A stretch of 64,000 bases of DNA, taken from NCBI RefSeq assembly GCF_014218275.1, contig NZ_AP023213.1, forward strand, positions 1,900,001 through 1,964,000, in the 5' to 3' direction. This DNA is from Citrifermentans bremense (GTDB lineage Bacteria; Desulfobacterota; Desulfuromonadia; Geobacterales; Geobacteraceae). The position numbers were made by a program, and so were the translations under genes. The notes beneath the pieces were generated by a model. It had not been told where the DNA came from. It worked only from the letters and a program-made list of their open reading frames with translations, and did no database searches. Below, piece by piece: positions 26,591 to 34,800 of the stretch. Each line of letters begins with the position of its first letter. Positions within the stretch are counted from its first letter, which is position 1.

Positions 26591-28084
26591 ATGCGCATCG
26601 ACATACGCGTCAAGACCCGCCTGAGCGGACGGGCGGTCTACTTCTCGGGGAAGCGCCGCATGGAAGAGACCGTGGTTGTGAATGAACTCAGCCTGAGCAG
26701 CGCCATGGTGAGCGGACTGGGCTCTGTCGATAAAGAGACTTGCACGCTCAACATAAACCTGTCCCCCAATAGCCGTGTGGAACTACCTGCGCAGCTGCTG
26801 CGCAGCACGCACAAGAACACGGTGTTCAGGCTCTATTTCCCGGAGAAGCAGGCTCTGGACGCGATCTGGGCCTTTCTGCGGCGGCAGGCCCCGGACAACG
26901 GCAGCTGCCCTTACTGCGGCATGGCTTTGCAGTCGGACTGCTCCCTTTGCGGCACCTGCCGCAGCCCCCTTGACATCATGGACAGCGACTACCTGGAGCG
27001 CCACCTGCAGTCCACGTTCCTGACCCGCCTTGAAAGCAGACTTCCCCGGTGCGACTCCGGACTGCTGCTGCGACTTCTCAGCACGGTGGACCAGAGCATC
27101 GTTGGGGCCCCCCCCGCTCTCGTCGACGATGAATTCGTCGGCACCGCCCCGGCCCTGCGAGAGGTCTTTGCCATGATCCGTAAGGCCGCGAGCACTGACA
27201 TGAGCATCCTGGTCCTTGGGGAAAGCGGAACGGGCAAGGAACTCACCGCACAAGCGATTCACGAGAGGAGCCAGCGCCGTGACCAGCCGATGGTGGTGGT
27301 GAACTGTGCGGCCATTCCCGGGCAGCTTTTGGAAAGCGAGCTGTTCGGCTATGAGAAGGGAGCCTTCACCGGTGCCTATGCGAGAAAGGCGGGACGCTTC
27401 GAACTGGCAGACGGGGGCACCATATTCCTGGACGAGATCGGCGAACTGCCCCCCTTGCTCCAGGCCAAGCTGCTCCGCTTTCTCGAAGACCACACCGTGG
27501 AGCGGGTCGGCGGCAAGCACGGCGTGCACGTGGACGTCCGCATCATCGCAGCGACCAACTGCAACCTTGCCGCCATGGTGGAGCAGGGAACCTTTCGCCG
27601 CGACCTCTACTACCGTCTGAACACGATCAGCATTACGCTCCCCCCCTTGCGCGAGCGTGGCGGCGACATCCTCGTTCTGGCAAAGTTCTTCCTCCAGCGC
27701 TTCGGCGCCCAGGAACAGAGCGAGCTACACGGCTTCTCTCCAGCAGCCCTCGCCGCCATCAGCGCATATGACTGGCCCGGCAACGTCAGGGAGCTCATCA
27801 ACAAGGTGCGGCGGGCGCTGGTGATGGCTACCGGAAAGTTTATCGAGCCAGAGGACCTGGAACTGGCGAGGGTTGCCCCCTTCGCCCGCCATAAGCAGTC
27901 CAGCGCGCTTTCCTGCAGCCGTGAACAGATCCTCGACCTCCTCGAGCAAAACGGCTACTGCGTTACCCGTGCCGCACGCGCACTCGGGGTGAGCAGGCCT
28001 ACCTTTTACGCTTCAATGCGGCGCCACGGCATCGACCCCAGTCGCGCAAACAGCGTCCCATACCTCCCCCTGTCCGCCTCCTGA
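26591..28084 (+). CDS. Sigma-54 activator with PilZ-like domain and zinc ribbon
   Basis: 497 residues. Residues 1-95 look like a PilZ domain: overlapping RxxxR motifs at Arg2, Arg6 and Arg10, then VVNELSLSSAMVSG in the place of the usual DxSxxG. Cysteines at 106, 109, 120 and 123 (CPYC, CGTC) form a probable zinc ribbon. The AAA+ domain has Walker A GESGTGKE from 210, GAFTGA at 257-262 and DEIGE. The C-terminal helix-turn-helix (RAARALGVSRPTFYASMRRH) binds DNA. There is no receiver domain, so the input is probably a ligand, perhaps c-di-GMP. AGGAGAAACCGC precedes the ATG. The natural target is the sigma-54 promoter 190 bases downstream. Confidence 0.88.
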   Translation: MRIDIRVKTRLSGRAVYFSGKRRMEETVVVNELSLSSAMVSGLGSVDKETCTLNINLSPNSRVELPAQLLRSTHKNTVFRLYFPEKQALDAIWAFLRRQAPDNGSCPYCGMALQSDCSLCGTCRSPLDIMDSDYLERHLQSTFLTRLESRLPRCDSGLLLRLLSTVDQSIVGAPPALVDDEFVGTAPALREVFAMIRKAASTDMSILVLGESGTGKELTAQAIHERSQRRDQPMVVVNCAAIPGQLLESELFGYEKGAFTGAYARKAGRFELADGGTIFLDEIGELPPLLQAKLLRFLEDHTVERVGGKHGVHVDVRIIAATNCNLAAMVEQGTFRRDLYYRLNTISITLPPLRERGGDILVLAKFFLQRFGAQEQSELHGFSPAALAAISAYDWPGNVRELINKVRRALVMATGKFIEPEDLELARVAPFARHKQSSALSCSREQILDLLEQNGYCVTRAARALGVSRPTFYASMRRHGIDPSRANSVPYLPLSAS

Positions 28085-28085
28085 A

Positions 28086-28120
28086 GCAGCGGTTAGAGGC
28101 CCTGGCCGTCTAGCCGCTGC
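28086..28120 (+). terminator. Hairpin after activator gene
   Basis: Twelve-base arms GCAGCGGTTAGA and TCTAGCCGCTGC, with an inner GGCC pair. No T-run follows, so termination may be partial or Rho-dependent. Confidence 0.45.
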
Positions 28121-28137
28121 ACCATCTTCACAAAGTC

Positions 28138-28221
28138 TTACACCGCTTTACAGGCAAGTTGTTGAAATCCCGCGTTTTTATGAAAGATGTAAACAGGAGT
28201 AATGAGATCCTTTTTACAAAC
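28138..28221 (+). promoter_or_regulatory. Repeated TTTACA words, candidate activator sites
   Basis: CTTTACAG at 28146, TGTAAACAG at 28188 and TTTACAAACAG at 28213, plus TTACA at 28138. They lie 60-150 bases upstream of the sigma-54 promoter, the usual range for enhancer-like activator sites. Similar words precede the barrel gene. Confidence 0.4.
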
Positions 28222-28269
28222 AGAGGTCTGCTGCACGCCGTAACTTGCTGAAATTGCTAGATTGTGTTT

Positions 28270-28286
28270 TTGGCACAGAAAGTGCT
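28270..28286 (+). promoter_or_regulatory. Sigma-54 promoter of the exported-protein operon
   Basis: TTGGCAC-AGAAA-GTGCT: the -24 element is perfect, the -12 element has one mismatch, and the GG to GC distance is the required 12. The predicted start is near 28297, 35 bases before the first small exported protein. Confidence 0.8.
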
Positions 28287-28331
28287 GAGGTAGTGGGTGT
28301 GGATGCATGAACCAAAGTGGCGGAGGTAGCC

Positions 28332-28673
28332 ATGAAACGATTCACGCTTACGCTTGCCCTGCTGCTGGTGGCGGCAGCGGCCCGTGCAGAGACGAACTCG
28401 ACAGGTTCTACGGCTCCTACGGACCTGGTCGCACTCAACCTCTGTCAGGCTCCGGCCGAAGCTTTGCAGGCGCCGCCCGGAAGAACAGCGCTGGCCGCCA
28501 GGCAGCAGGGCTTCACAGCGATGGAAACCGCACCACTGAGCGCAGAGGAGTTGAATGTGGTGCACGGCCGTTACCTTCTGGGCGGGGCACCCCTGCAACC
28601 CTTTGCGCATCAAAGCGACGTGAAACTGTGGGACGAGGGAAGGGCGGTTGCACGGCCCCAGCAGTCGCACTGA
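28332..28673 (+). CDS. Small exported protein with leader-like motif
   Basis: 113 residues. A signal peptide (MKRFTLTLALLLVAAAARA) should be cleaved before Glu20. No known domain. APLSAEELNVVHGRYLLGG at 67-85 resembles the EL-x4-GG/GR leaders cut by C39 peptidases; Gly79-Arg80 would be the cut point. There is one cysteine. GGAGG lies five bases before the ATG. It is first under the sigma-54 promoter, in a region that also encodes a C39 peptidase. The function is unknown; a processed subunit or assembly factor is possible. Confidence 0.72.
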   Translation: MKRFTLTLALLLVAAAARAETNSTGSTAPTDLVALNLCQAPAEALQAPPGRTALAARQQGFTAMETAPLSAEELNVVHGRYLLGGAPLQPFAHQSDVKLWDEGRAVARPQQSH

Positions 28674-28708
28674 TTTGTCTCACGAAAGGCGCAGCAAAAA
28701 GAGTTTGA

Positions 28709-28729
28709 CGCCGGGGCCATGGCCCGGCG
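28709..28729 (+). other. Intergenic hairpin
   Basis: Seven-pair stem CGCCGGG with CCCGGCG. No T-run. It lies between the first small protein and the repeat protein and may stabilise mRNA ends or limit read-through. Confidence 0.5.
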
Positions 28730-28792
28730 GGTACTGGCACAAGGAGCAAAACCTTCATCAATGTGCAGTCAACAAATCAAAAGGAGGAAGTC

Positions 28793-29944
28793 ATGAAATC
28801 ACGTATCGTCTCCATTTTTGCCGCCGCAGCACTCGTATCGCTTTCCAGCTTCGCCTGGGCCATTGAAGCCTCTAATGACGGTGCTCTGGGTGCCGCCGTA
28901 GGCGTAGATGGCAGCACCGCCACCAGCACCACCAGCAACAGCAACTCTTTGAGCTCCACCGATAACGTCTCCGTCAGCAAGGAGAACGGCAACACCATCG
29001 CCTCGGGCAACACCTTTACCAAGTCCGAGACCGAGACCTTGAACGTGAGCAAGGAGAACGGTAACACCATCGCCTCGGGCAACACCTTTACCAAGTCCGA
29101 GACCGAGAACCTGAACGTGACCAAGGAGTCGGGGAACTCGATAGCCTCGGGCAACACCAAGACTGTGACCGTAACTCCGACCGACAACTCCACCACCAAC
29201 AAGGAGTCTTTCAACACCTTGACCAAGACCGAGACCGAGAACGTGAGCGTGACCAAGGAGTCGGGGAACTCGATCGCCTCGGGCAACAGCGCCACCAAGA
29301 CGGTGACCATCACGCCGACCGACAACTCGGTCAACACCGAGGATTCGAACAACACCTCGACCGAGAACGTGAACGTGACCAAGGAGTCGGGAAACGCGAT
29401 TGCCTCGGGAAACACGAAGACCGTTAACGTGACTAAAACTGACAATTCGAGCGAAACCGAGGATTCCTACAACACCGACAACTCGGTTGCCAACAAGGAA
29501 TCCGGCAATACCGTCGCCTCGGGCAACACCAAGAACGAGACCGAGAACGAAGATTCCTTCAACACCACCAACGTGACCAGGAGCGACAACCGCAACTTCA
29601 GCAACACCGAGAATGAGAGCAGCACCGAGACCGAATACGAGGATTCCAACAACACCATGACGGTCAACAAGTCCGAAAGCGACAGCGACAGCCATGACCT
29701 GAGCATCACGATCGGTGATGTTGCGGTTGCCGTTGCGAGCACCCAGCTCTCGGGGACCGTTTCCGCCAACTCCGTCGACCTGGCCAAGCGCGCCTACATC
29801 TCGACCGGCAACAACGACATCTCCGGCTCCGCATTCCAGGGCGCCACGGGGATCACCACCGTGACCCAGAACAGCGGCGTGAATTCCCTGATCCAGCCGT
29901 CGGTAAACGTTCAGTCTAACCTGAGCCTGAACCCGGGGCAGTAA
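28793..29944 (+). CDS. Asn/Thr/Ser-rich repetitive exported protein
   Basis: 383 residues after a clear signal peptide (ending FAWA). The mature chain has no cysteine and is dominated by N, T, S, E and K. Six copies of a core like KESGNSIASGN occur between about residues 60 and 250; the first two sit in a 24-residue (72-base) tandem unit. The rest is a degenerate EDSNNT-type region. The last 80 residues differ, with an aliphatic stretch and QNSGVNSLIQPSVNV, a motif shared with the next small protein. Strong site AAAAGGAGGAAGTC. The composition and short-period repeat suit a beta-solenoid or amyloid-like fibre subunit. I know no named family. Confidence 0.75.
   Translation: MKSRIVSIFAAAALVSLSSFAWAIEASNDGALGAAVGVDGSTATSTTSNSNSLSSTDNVSVSKENGNTIASGNTFTKSETETLNVSKENGNTIASGNTFTKSETENLNVTKESGNSIASGNTKTVTVTPTDNSTTNKESFNTLTKTETENVSVTKESGNSIASGNSATKTVTITPTDNSVNTEDSNNTSTENVNVTKESGNAIASGNTKTVNVTKTDNSSETEDSYNTDNSVANKESGNTVASGNTKNETENEDSFNTTNVTRSDNRNFSNTENESSTETEYEDSNNTMTVNKSESDSDSHDLSITIGDVAVAVASTQLSGTVSANSVDLAKRAYISTGNNDISGSAFQGATGITTVTQNSGVNSLIQPSVNVQSNLSLNPGQ
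28978..29121 (+). repeat. 72-base tandem repeat inside repeat protein gene
   Basis: Two nearly identical 72-base units encoding VSKENGNTIASGNTFTKSET plus four further residues each. Degenerate copies continue downstream at looser spacing. Confidence 0.8.
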
Positions 29945-29975
29945 CAGGGGAGCGGACCTTTCAGTCACACCGTGA

Positions 29976-29999
29976 GAGCCCCGGCGTCAGCCGGGGCTC
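29976..29999 (+). other. Hairpin after repeat protein gene
   Basis: Perfect ten-pair stem GAGCCCCGGC with GCCGGGGCTC, four-base loop GTCA, no T-run. Placed just after the likely abundant subunit gene, where such stems often protect the upstream mRNA. Confidence 0.65.
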
Positions 30000-30048
30000 G
30001 TACTGCGTACCGTTATGGGCTCACCGTAGCCCAGGAAAGGAAGCGGCC

Positions 30049-30402
30049 ATGATACGCAAGCACATCATTACCTTTGCAGCGATGCTTGGCATGGCCTTCG
30101 CCCTGCCGGTTGTTGCCTCAGAGCTTGAGCAGGCTGATTTGGGCGCCCCGCTAGCCGACGGCGCCATGGCCCAGCAGAGCGGGCGGCAAGGGGTGCAGGT
30201 CGAAGAGATGTTGAACACGATCAACAGTTCCGAGGCGAGCGCAACCGTGGCGAGCAACCTGCTCACCTCGACCGGCACCGGGACCAACGTGGTCGGTGAC
30301 AACGCCTTCGGTGCCACTAACGGCGTTGCCACCATTATCCAGAATTCGGGAAACCAGAACGTGATCCAGAGCTCCTTCATCCTCAACCTGAGCGTTCACT
30401 GA
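30049..30402 (+). CDS. Small exported protein with QNSG motif
   Basis: 117 residues with a signal peptide ending near VVAS. APLADGAMAQQSGRQ (residues 33-47) lines up with the leader-like segment of the first small protein, giving Gly45-Arg46 as a possible C39 cut. The C-terminus GVATIIQNSGNQNVIQSSF matches the end of the large repeat protein and recalls the Gln/Asn spacing of curli subunits. GAAAGGAAGCGGCC precedes the ATG. A minor subunit or nucleator is plausible but not shown. Confidence 0.72.
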   Translation: MIRKHIITFAAMLGMAFALPVVASELEQADLGAPLADGAMAQQSGRQGVQVEEMLNTINSSEASATVASNLLTSTGTGTNVVGDNAFGATNGVATIIQNSGNQNVIQSSFILNLSVH

Positions 30403-30413
30403 CGGGAGGCGCC

Positions 30414-31115
30414 ATGCAACGGCACACTATCGGGACCGTGCTATTGGTTCTCGCCATGCTCCAGTCAGCTCCCACGCCGGTCATGGCAGGAAGGGTCCTT
30501 GTGCCCGGCGCGTTCCTTGGGGGCATCAACGTTCCCGTGGCCAGCATGAAGGAGCTCCGTTTCAAGCGCACCGTGCAGCAGCAGTACGACTTCAGCTGCG
30601 GTTCGGCCGCCCTCGCCACACTGCTGACCTACCACTACGATGACCGGGTCAGCGAGGATGAAGTCTTCGTCGCCATGTTCGATCACGGCGACAAGGAGAA
30701 GATCCGCCGTGAGGGGTTTTCCCTGCTCGACATGAAAATGTACCTGGAGCGGCGCGGCTACCAGGCCGACGGCTACCGCATCGGGCTGGAAAAGCTGGAG
30801 AAGGTCGGGATACCAGCCATCGCCCTGGTCAACATCCGGGGGTACCGGCACTTCATAGTAGTGAAGGGGGTCACAAAGCAAATGGTGCTGCTGGGCGACC
30901 CCGCACAGGGAGCCCGAACGGTGCCACGCGAGGAGTTCGAGCGGTGGTGGAATGGTCTGGCTTTTTTGGTGCGCAGTAAAAAGGACATCGCGCACAGGCA
31001 CTTCAACGATCCGGGTGAGTGGCCGGCCAAGTCCGGGCGGGCTGGGATGGAGCCGCTTACCGCAGTACAGTTGCTTGATCCAACCCTTTACCTGACATCC
31101 CGAAGAGGGTTTTGA
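30414..31115 (+). CDS. Exported C39 family cysteine peptidase
   Basis: 233 residues, with a signal peptide (to about PVMA, residue 25) but no ABC transporter domains. The papain-like triad is visible: Cys62 in QQQYDFSCGSAALATLL with the oxyanion glutamine just upstream, His146 in GYRHFIVVKG and Asp162 in LLGDPAQGAR. C39 enzymes cut after Gly-Gly-type leaders. As a stand-alone exported form it resembles FapD of the Pseudomonas Fap amyloid operon. GGGAGGCGCC precedes the ATG, 11 bases after the QNSG protein. Its likely substrates are its three small neighbours. Confidence 0.88.
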   Translation: MQRHTIGTVLLVLAMLQSAPTPVMAGRVLVPGAFLGGINVPVASMKELRFKRTVQQQYDFSCGSAALATLLTYHYDDRVSEDEVFVAMFDHGDKEKIRREGFSLLDMKMYLERRGYQADGYRIGLEKLEKVGIPAIALVNIRGYRHFIVVKGVTKQMVLLGDPAQGARTVPREEFERWWNGLAFLVRSKKDIAHRHFNDPGEWPAKSGRAGMEPLTAVQLLDPTLYLTSRRGF

Positions 31116-31145
31116 GCCAACAGGATGATCAAAAGGGGTAAAGCC

Positions 31146-31634
31146 ATGAAAACCAACGGTATCCTCACTATAGCGTCCCTGGCGCTGCTGCTTCTCGCCT
31201 CGGTTGCCGGGGTGGCGCCAGCGCAAGACCAGATAACGGCGTCCCAGGTGCCTGACGCAGAGCTCGCGACAAGCCGGGGCGGCTACCTTGGCCAGGACGG
31301 ACTCCTCGTTTCCTTCGGTATCGAGCGTGCCGTCTACGTCAACGGGGTTCTGAGCGCGTCCAGCAGCTTGAATTTCTCCTCCGCTGGCGCCTTGAAAAGC
31401 GGCGCACCCGGCACCACCCTGGTGCAGATAGGGCCGGATGGGAGCAACCTCTTCCGCGCCGCGCAAGGTACGGGTGCACTGCCAGGTGGCCTGACTGTGA
31501 TACAGAACACCCTCGACAGGCAGGTCATCAGCAACCATCTGGCCATCAACGCCCAGCTCGCCAATATGTCGATTTTCCGCGACATAAGCCTTCAGTCGAC
31601 GCTGCGGCAGCAGATGATCAATGCCGTGAGGTAG
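31146..31634 (+). CDS. Exported protein with Gly-Gly leader-like motif
   Basis: 162 residues, signal peptide ending near APAQ (27). VPDAELATSRGGYLGQD places Gly45-Gly46 at the same distance from the N-terminus as the Gly-Arg of the 117-residue protein: a near-textbook double-glycine leader. The C-terminus LPGGLTVIQNTLDRQVISNH is a weaker version of the QNSG motif. AAAAGGGGTAAAGCC precedes the ATG; one 21 bases upstream is less well placed. Last gene before the large Ig-repeat protein. Confidence 0.72.
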   Translation: MKTNGILTIASLALLLLASVAGVAPAQDQITASQVPDAELATSRGGYLGQDGLLVSFGIERAVYVNGVLSASSSLNFSSAGALKSGAPGTTLVQIGPDGSNLFRAAQGTGALPGGLTVIQNTLDRQVISNHLAINAQLANMSIFRDISLQSTLRQQMINAVR

Positions 31635-31850
31635 CGCGGGCCGCACCTTGTGAACCGGCAAGGCCGGTGCAGTACATAGCTGGAATGTCGGCAGTCCCCG
31701 CGAAACGGGCCCCTTTAGCGGCCCTGAACCGCGGGAGCTGCCGTTGTCGCTTGCTACGCAGGCCGGCACCAACGGGTGCACAGGTTGCGTATTTTCTTGT
31801 TTTAGCCGCAAAGGCCTCAATGCGATCTCCAGGTCAGGAGGGATGAAATT
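31635..31850 (+). other. Structured leader region of the Ig-repeat gene
   Basis: No coding frame. A 13-pair arm (31690-31702 with 31730-31742, one mismatch) encloses a GGGCC/GGCCC inner stem (31707-31711 with 31720-31724). ACCGGC and GCCGGT form a further stem near 31665. It could be an attenuator or a long structured 5' leader. It does not match riboswitch cores I know. Confidence 0.5.
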
Positions 31851-34800
31851 ATGCACTACGGCAAGTTGCGTATGGTGGTGGAAGCGCTGACTCTGATTAT
31901 CCTGATTGCGACCTCTGTTCCGGCATGGGCCGCACTCACCATCGATCCACTTTCTTCTCCCTCCACTAACACGAACGTTGCCATTACCGGTACCTGTGCC
32001 GAGGGGGCAACCGTCACCCTTGATGTCCCTGGAGCGGTAGTCGGTCCGGTCAGTTATCCATCCCCGACTGCGTGGAGGGCAGCCGTTTCCGCCCTCGCCG
32101 ACGGCGATCATACGATTACCGCCACGAGCGACATGGACGAACCCGCTTCTGTGAGCGTCGAGTTCTACGTCGATGCGAGCGCCCCCGTCCTAACCGTCTC
32201 CACCCTGCCAAGCGGAGCCGTCACCAACGTCTCCCTCCTAAACATAGCCGGCAGCGCGACTGACGCCGCCAGCGGCCTGGCCCTGGTCACCATCAACGGG
32301 GAGGCCGTCGAGCTCCAGCCCGACGGCAGGTTCAGCGGCGTGGTAACCCTTGTCAGCGGCCCCAACGACATCGCGGTGGCCGCCACGGACAGGTTGGGCA
32401 ACAGCACGACAGACAACCGCGTCATCCGACTCGATCTGACGGCACCGCACCTTGCCATCACTTCGCCCGCTGACAATACCGTGACCTCGCAGGCCGTCGC
32501 CACCGTCACCGGCACCGTCGACGAGGAATCCGTGGTTGTCGTCGCCCTCGGTGCAGGGGGGGGGGAGGCGGCCGAGCAGAACGGTACATCGTTTTCCGCG
32601 GATCTGGCGCTCCAGCCGGGGCTCAACACGATCACGGTCACCGCAACCGATCTTGCCGGAAACAGCACTGTCGCGAAGCGGAGTGTGCTGTACGACAGCA
32701 GCATTCCAAGCCTGCAGGTGACCCAGCCGCCCCAGGACCAGGCGACCAACAACATGACGCCGGTCATCGCCGGTAGCGCCAGCGATCCCGACAGCGCCGT
32801 TCAGGTCACCATCGCCGCAGGGGGGCAAACCCATTCGCCCCCGCTGGAGGGCGGCTCCTTCAGCCAGCAGCTTTCTCTTGGCGGCGACGGTTCCTACCCC
32901 GTGACGGTCACCTGCCAGGACGAGGCAGGAAACCAGGCAACGGTGGTACGGACCCTGCTCCTCGACACGACATCCCCGGCAATCACGATGGTCACGACGA
33001 CGGCGGCCCAGGGGCGCTATGGCGAAGGAGCTCAGCTCCCCTTGACCCTATCCTTCAGCGAGCCCGTGTCCGGCGAAGGTTTGACGCTGGTCCTCTCCAG
33101 CGGCGGCAGTGCCCGTTGCGGCGCCCTGGCCGGGGTCGCGAGTTGCACCGCGGTGTACACCGTAGCCTTCGGGGAAAACAGTGAAAAGCTTGAGGTGACC
33201 CAGGTAAGCGGCACGATTTCCGACAGTGCCGGCAACGGGGCGGTCGATCCTGCGGTCAGCGCGGCAGCGAACCTGGGCGCCGCGAAGATCCTGGTCATCG
33301 ACACGGGAGCACCGACTGCCACCATCGCTTCGCATCCAGCCGATCCGACCTCCCAGCAAAGCGCCACCTTCTCCTTTACCAGCGACGAGGCAGGCTCCGG
33401 TTTTGAATGCAGCCTGGACGCCGGTCAGTACGCCACCTGCAGCACACCGGTGGTCCTGGACCTCACGGGAAGGCCGAATGGCCGGCATACCTTTGCCGTA
33501 CGGGCTGTCGACCTTACCGGCAACGTCGGTGCGCCGGCCAGCTGGAGTTGGACCATCGATACCATTCCCCCCGCGGTAACGGTTGCCCCCGCACAAAACC
33601 GCTCGGGGAGCTACCTGCAGACCGCCACCGCCACCGATGCCTCGGCGGTCAGCGTGCAGTGGAGCATGGTGGAAGGAAGCGGGCAGATCACGTTCAGCGC
33701 TCCTTCCTCCTTGCAGACGGACGTCACAGCTTCTGCAGACGGCGGCTACGTGCTGCGTCTGACCGCAACAGACGCTGCAGGCAACAGTGCCTCCGCCAGC
33801 ACCTCCCTTGTCTGGGACTCGACGCTTCCAACGGTGAGCGCCGGGGCGGGACGCACGGCAGGGAGCGCCTTCACCCAGACCGGGAGCGTGTCCGATGCCA
33901 CGGCAACGACCCTTTCCTGGAGCAAGGCGAGCGGACCTGGGACGGTCAGCTTCGGCTCCCCGGCGAGCGCGGGGACGACCGTGTCGATGGATAAGGACGG
34001 CAGCTACGTGCTCCGCCTGACGGCAACCGACGCGGCCGGGAACAGCGCGTCTTCAGATGCCACGGTGGTCTGGGATACGACGCTTCCAACGGTGAGCGCC
34101 GGGGTGGGACGCACGGCGGGGAGCGCCTTCACCCAGACCGGGAGCGTTACCGATGCCACGGCAACGACGCTTTCCTGGAGCAAGGTGAGCGGACCCGGGA
34201 CGGTCAGCTTCGGTTCCCAGGCGAGCGCGGGGACGACCGTGTCGATGGATAAGGACGGCAGCTACTTGCTTCGCCTGACGGCAACCGACGCGGCGGGGAA
34301 CAGCGCCTCTGCGGACGTTACCTTGATCTGGGACACAACGCTCCCGACTGTAAACGCTGGGGCGACCCGTACTGCCAACCGCGCCTTCACTCAGACTGGG
34401 AGCGTGTCCGACGCCACCGCCACCACCTTTTCCTGGAGCAAGACGAGCGGGCCTGGCACCGTTACCTTTGGCTCCTCTGCCAGCGCCAGCACTACGGTAT
34501 CGATGGATCAGGACGGCAGCTACGTGCTGAGGCTGACCGCAATGGATGGAAGCGGCAACACGGCCTACGGTGAAGTCGTCATCGTCTGGGACACGACGCT
34601 TCCAACGGTGAGCGCCGGGGCGGGACGCACGGCAGGGAGCGCCTTCACCCAGACCGGGAGCGCGTCCGATGCCACGGCGACGACCCTTTCCTGGAGCAAG
34701 GCGAGCGGACCCGGGACGGTCAGCTTCGGCTCCCCGGCGAGCGCGGGGACGACCGTGTCGATGGATAAGGACGGCAGCTACGTGCTCCGCCTGACGGCAA

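Noticed and set aside
28734-28750. TGGCAC-N5-GC as a second sigma-54 promoter before the repeat protein
   Set aside because: The GG to GC distance is 10, not 12, which sigma-54 does not tolerate.
31635-31850. c-di-GMP (GEMM) or cobalamin riboswitch
   Set aside because: No conserved core sequence of either class is visible; only generic stems.
30465-32111. 548-codon minus-strand open frame
   Set aside because: It spans the C39 peptidase, an exported protein and the adhesin start; it is an antisense shadow of high-GC coding sequence with no domain.
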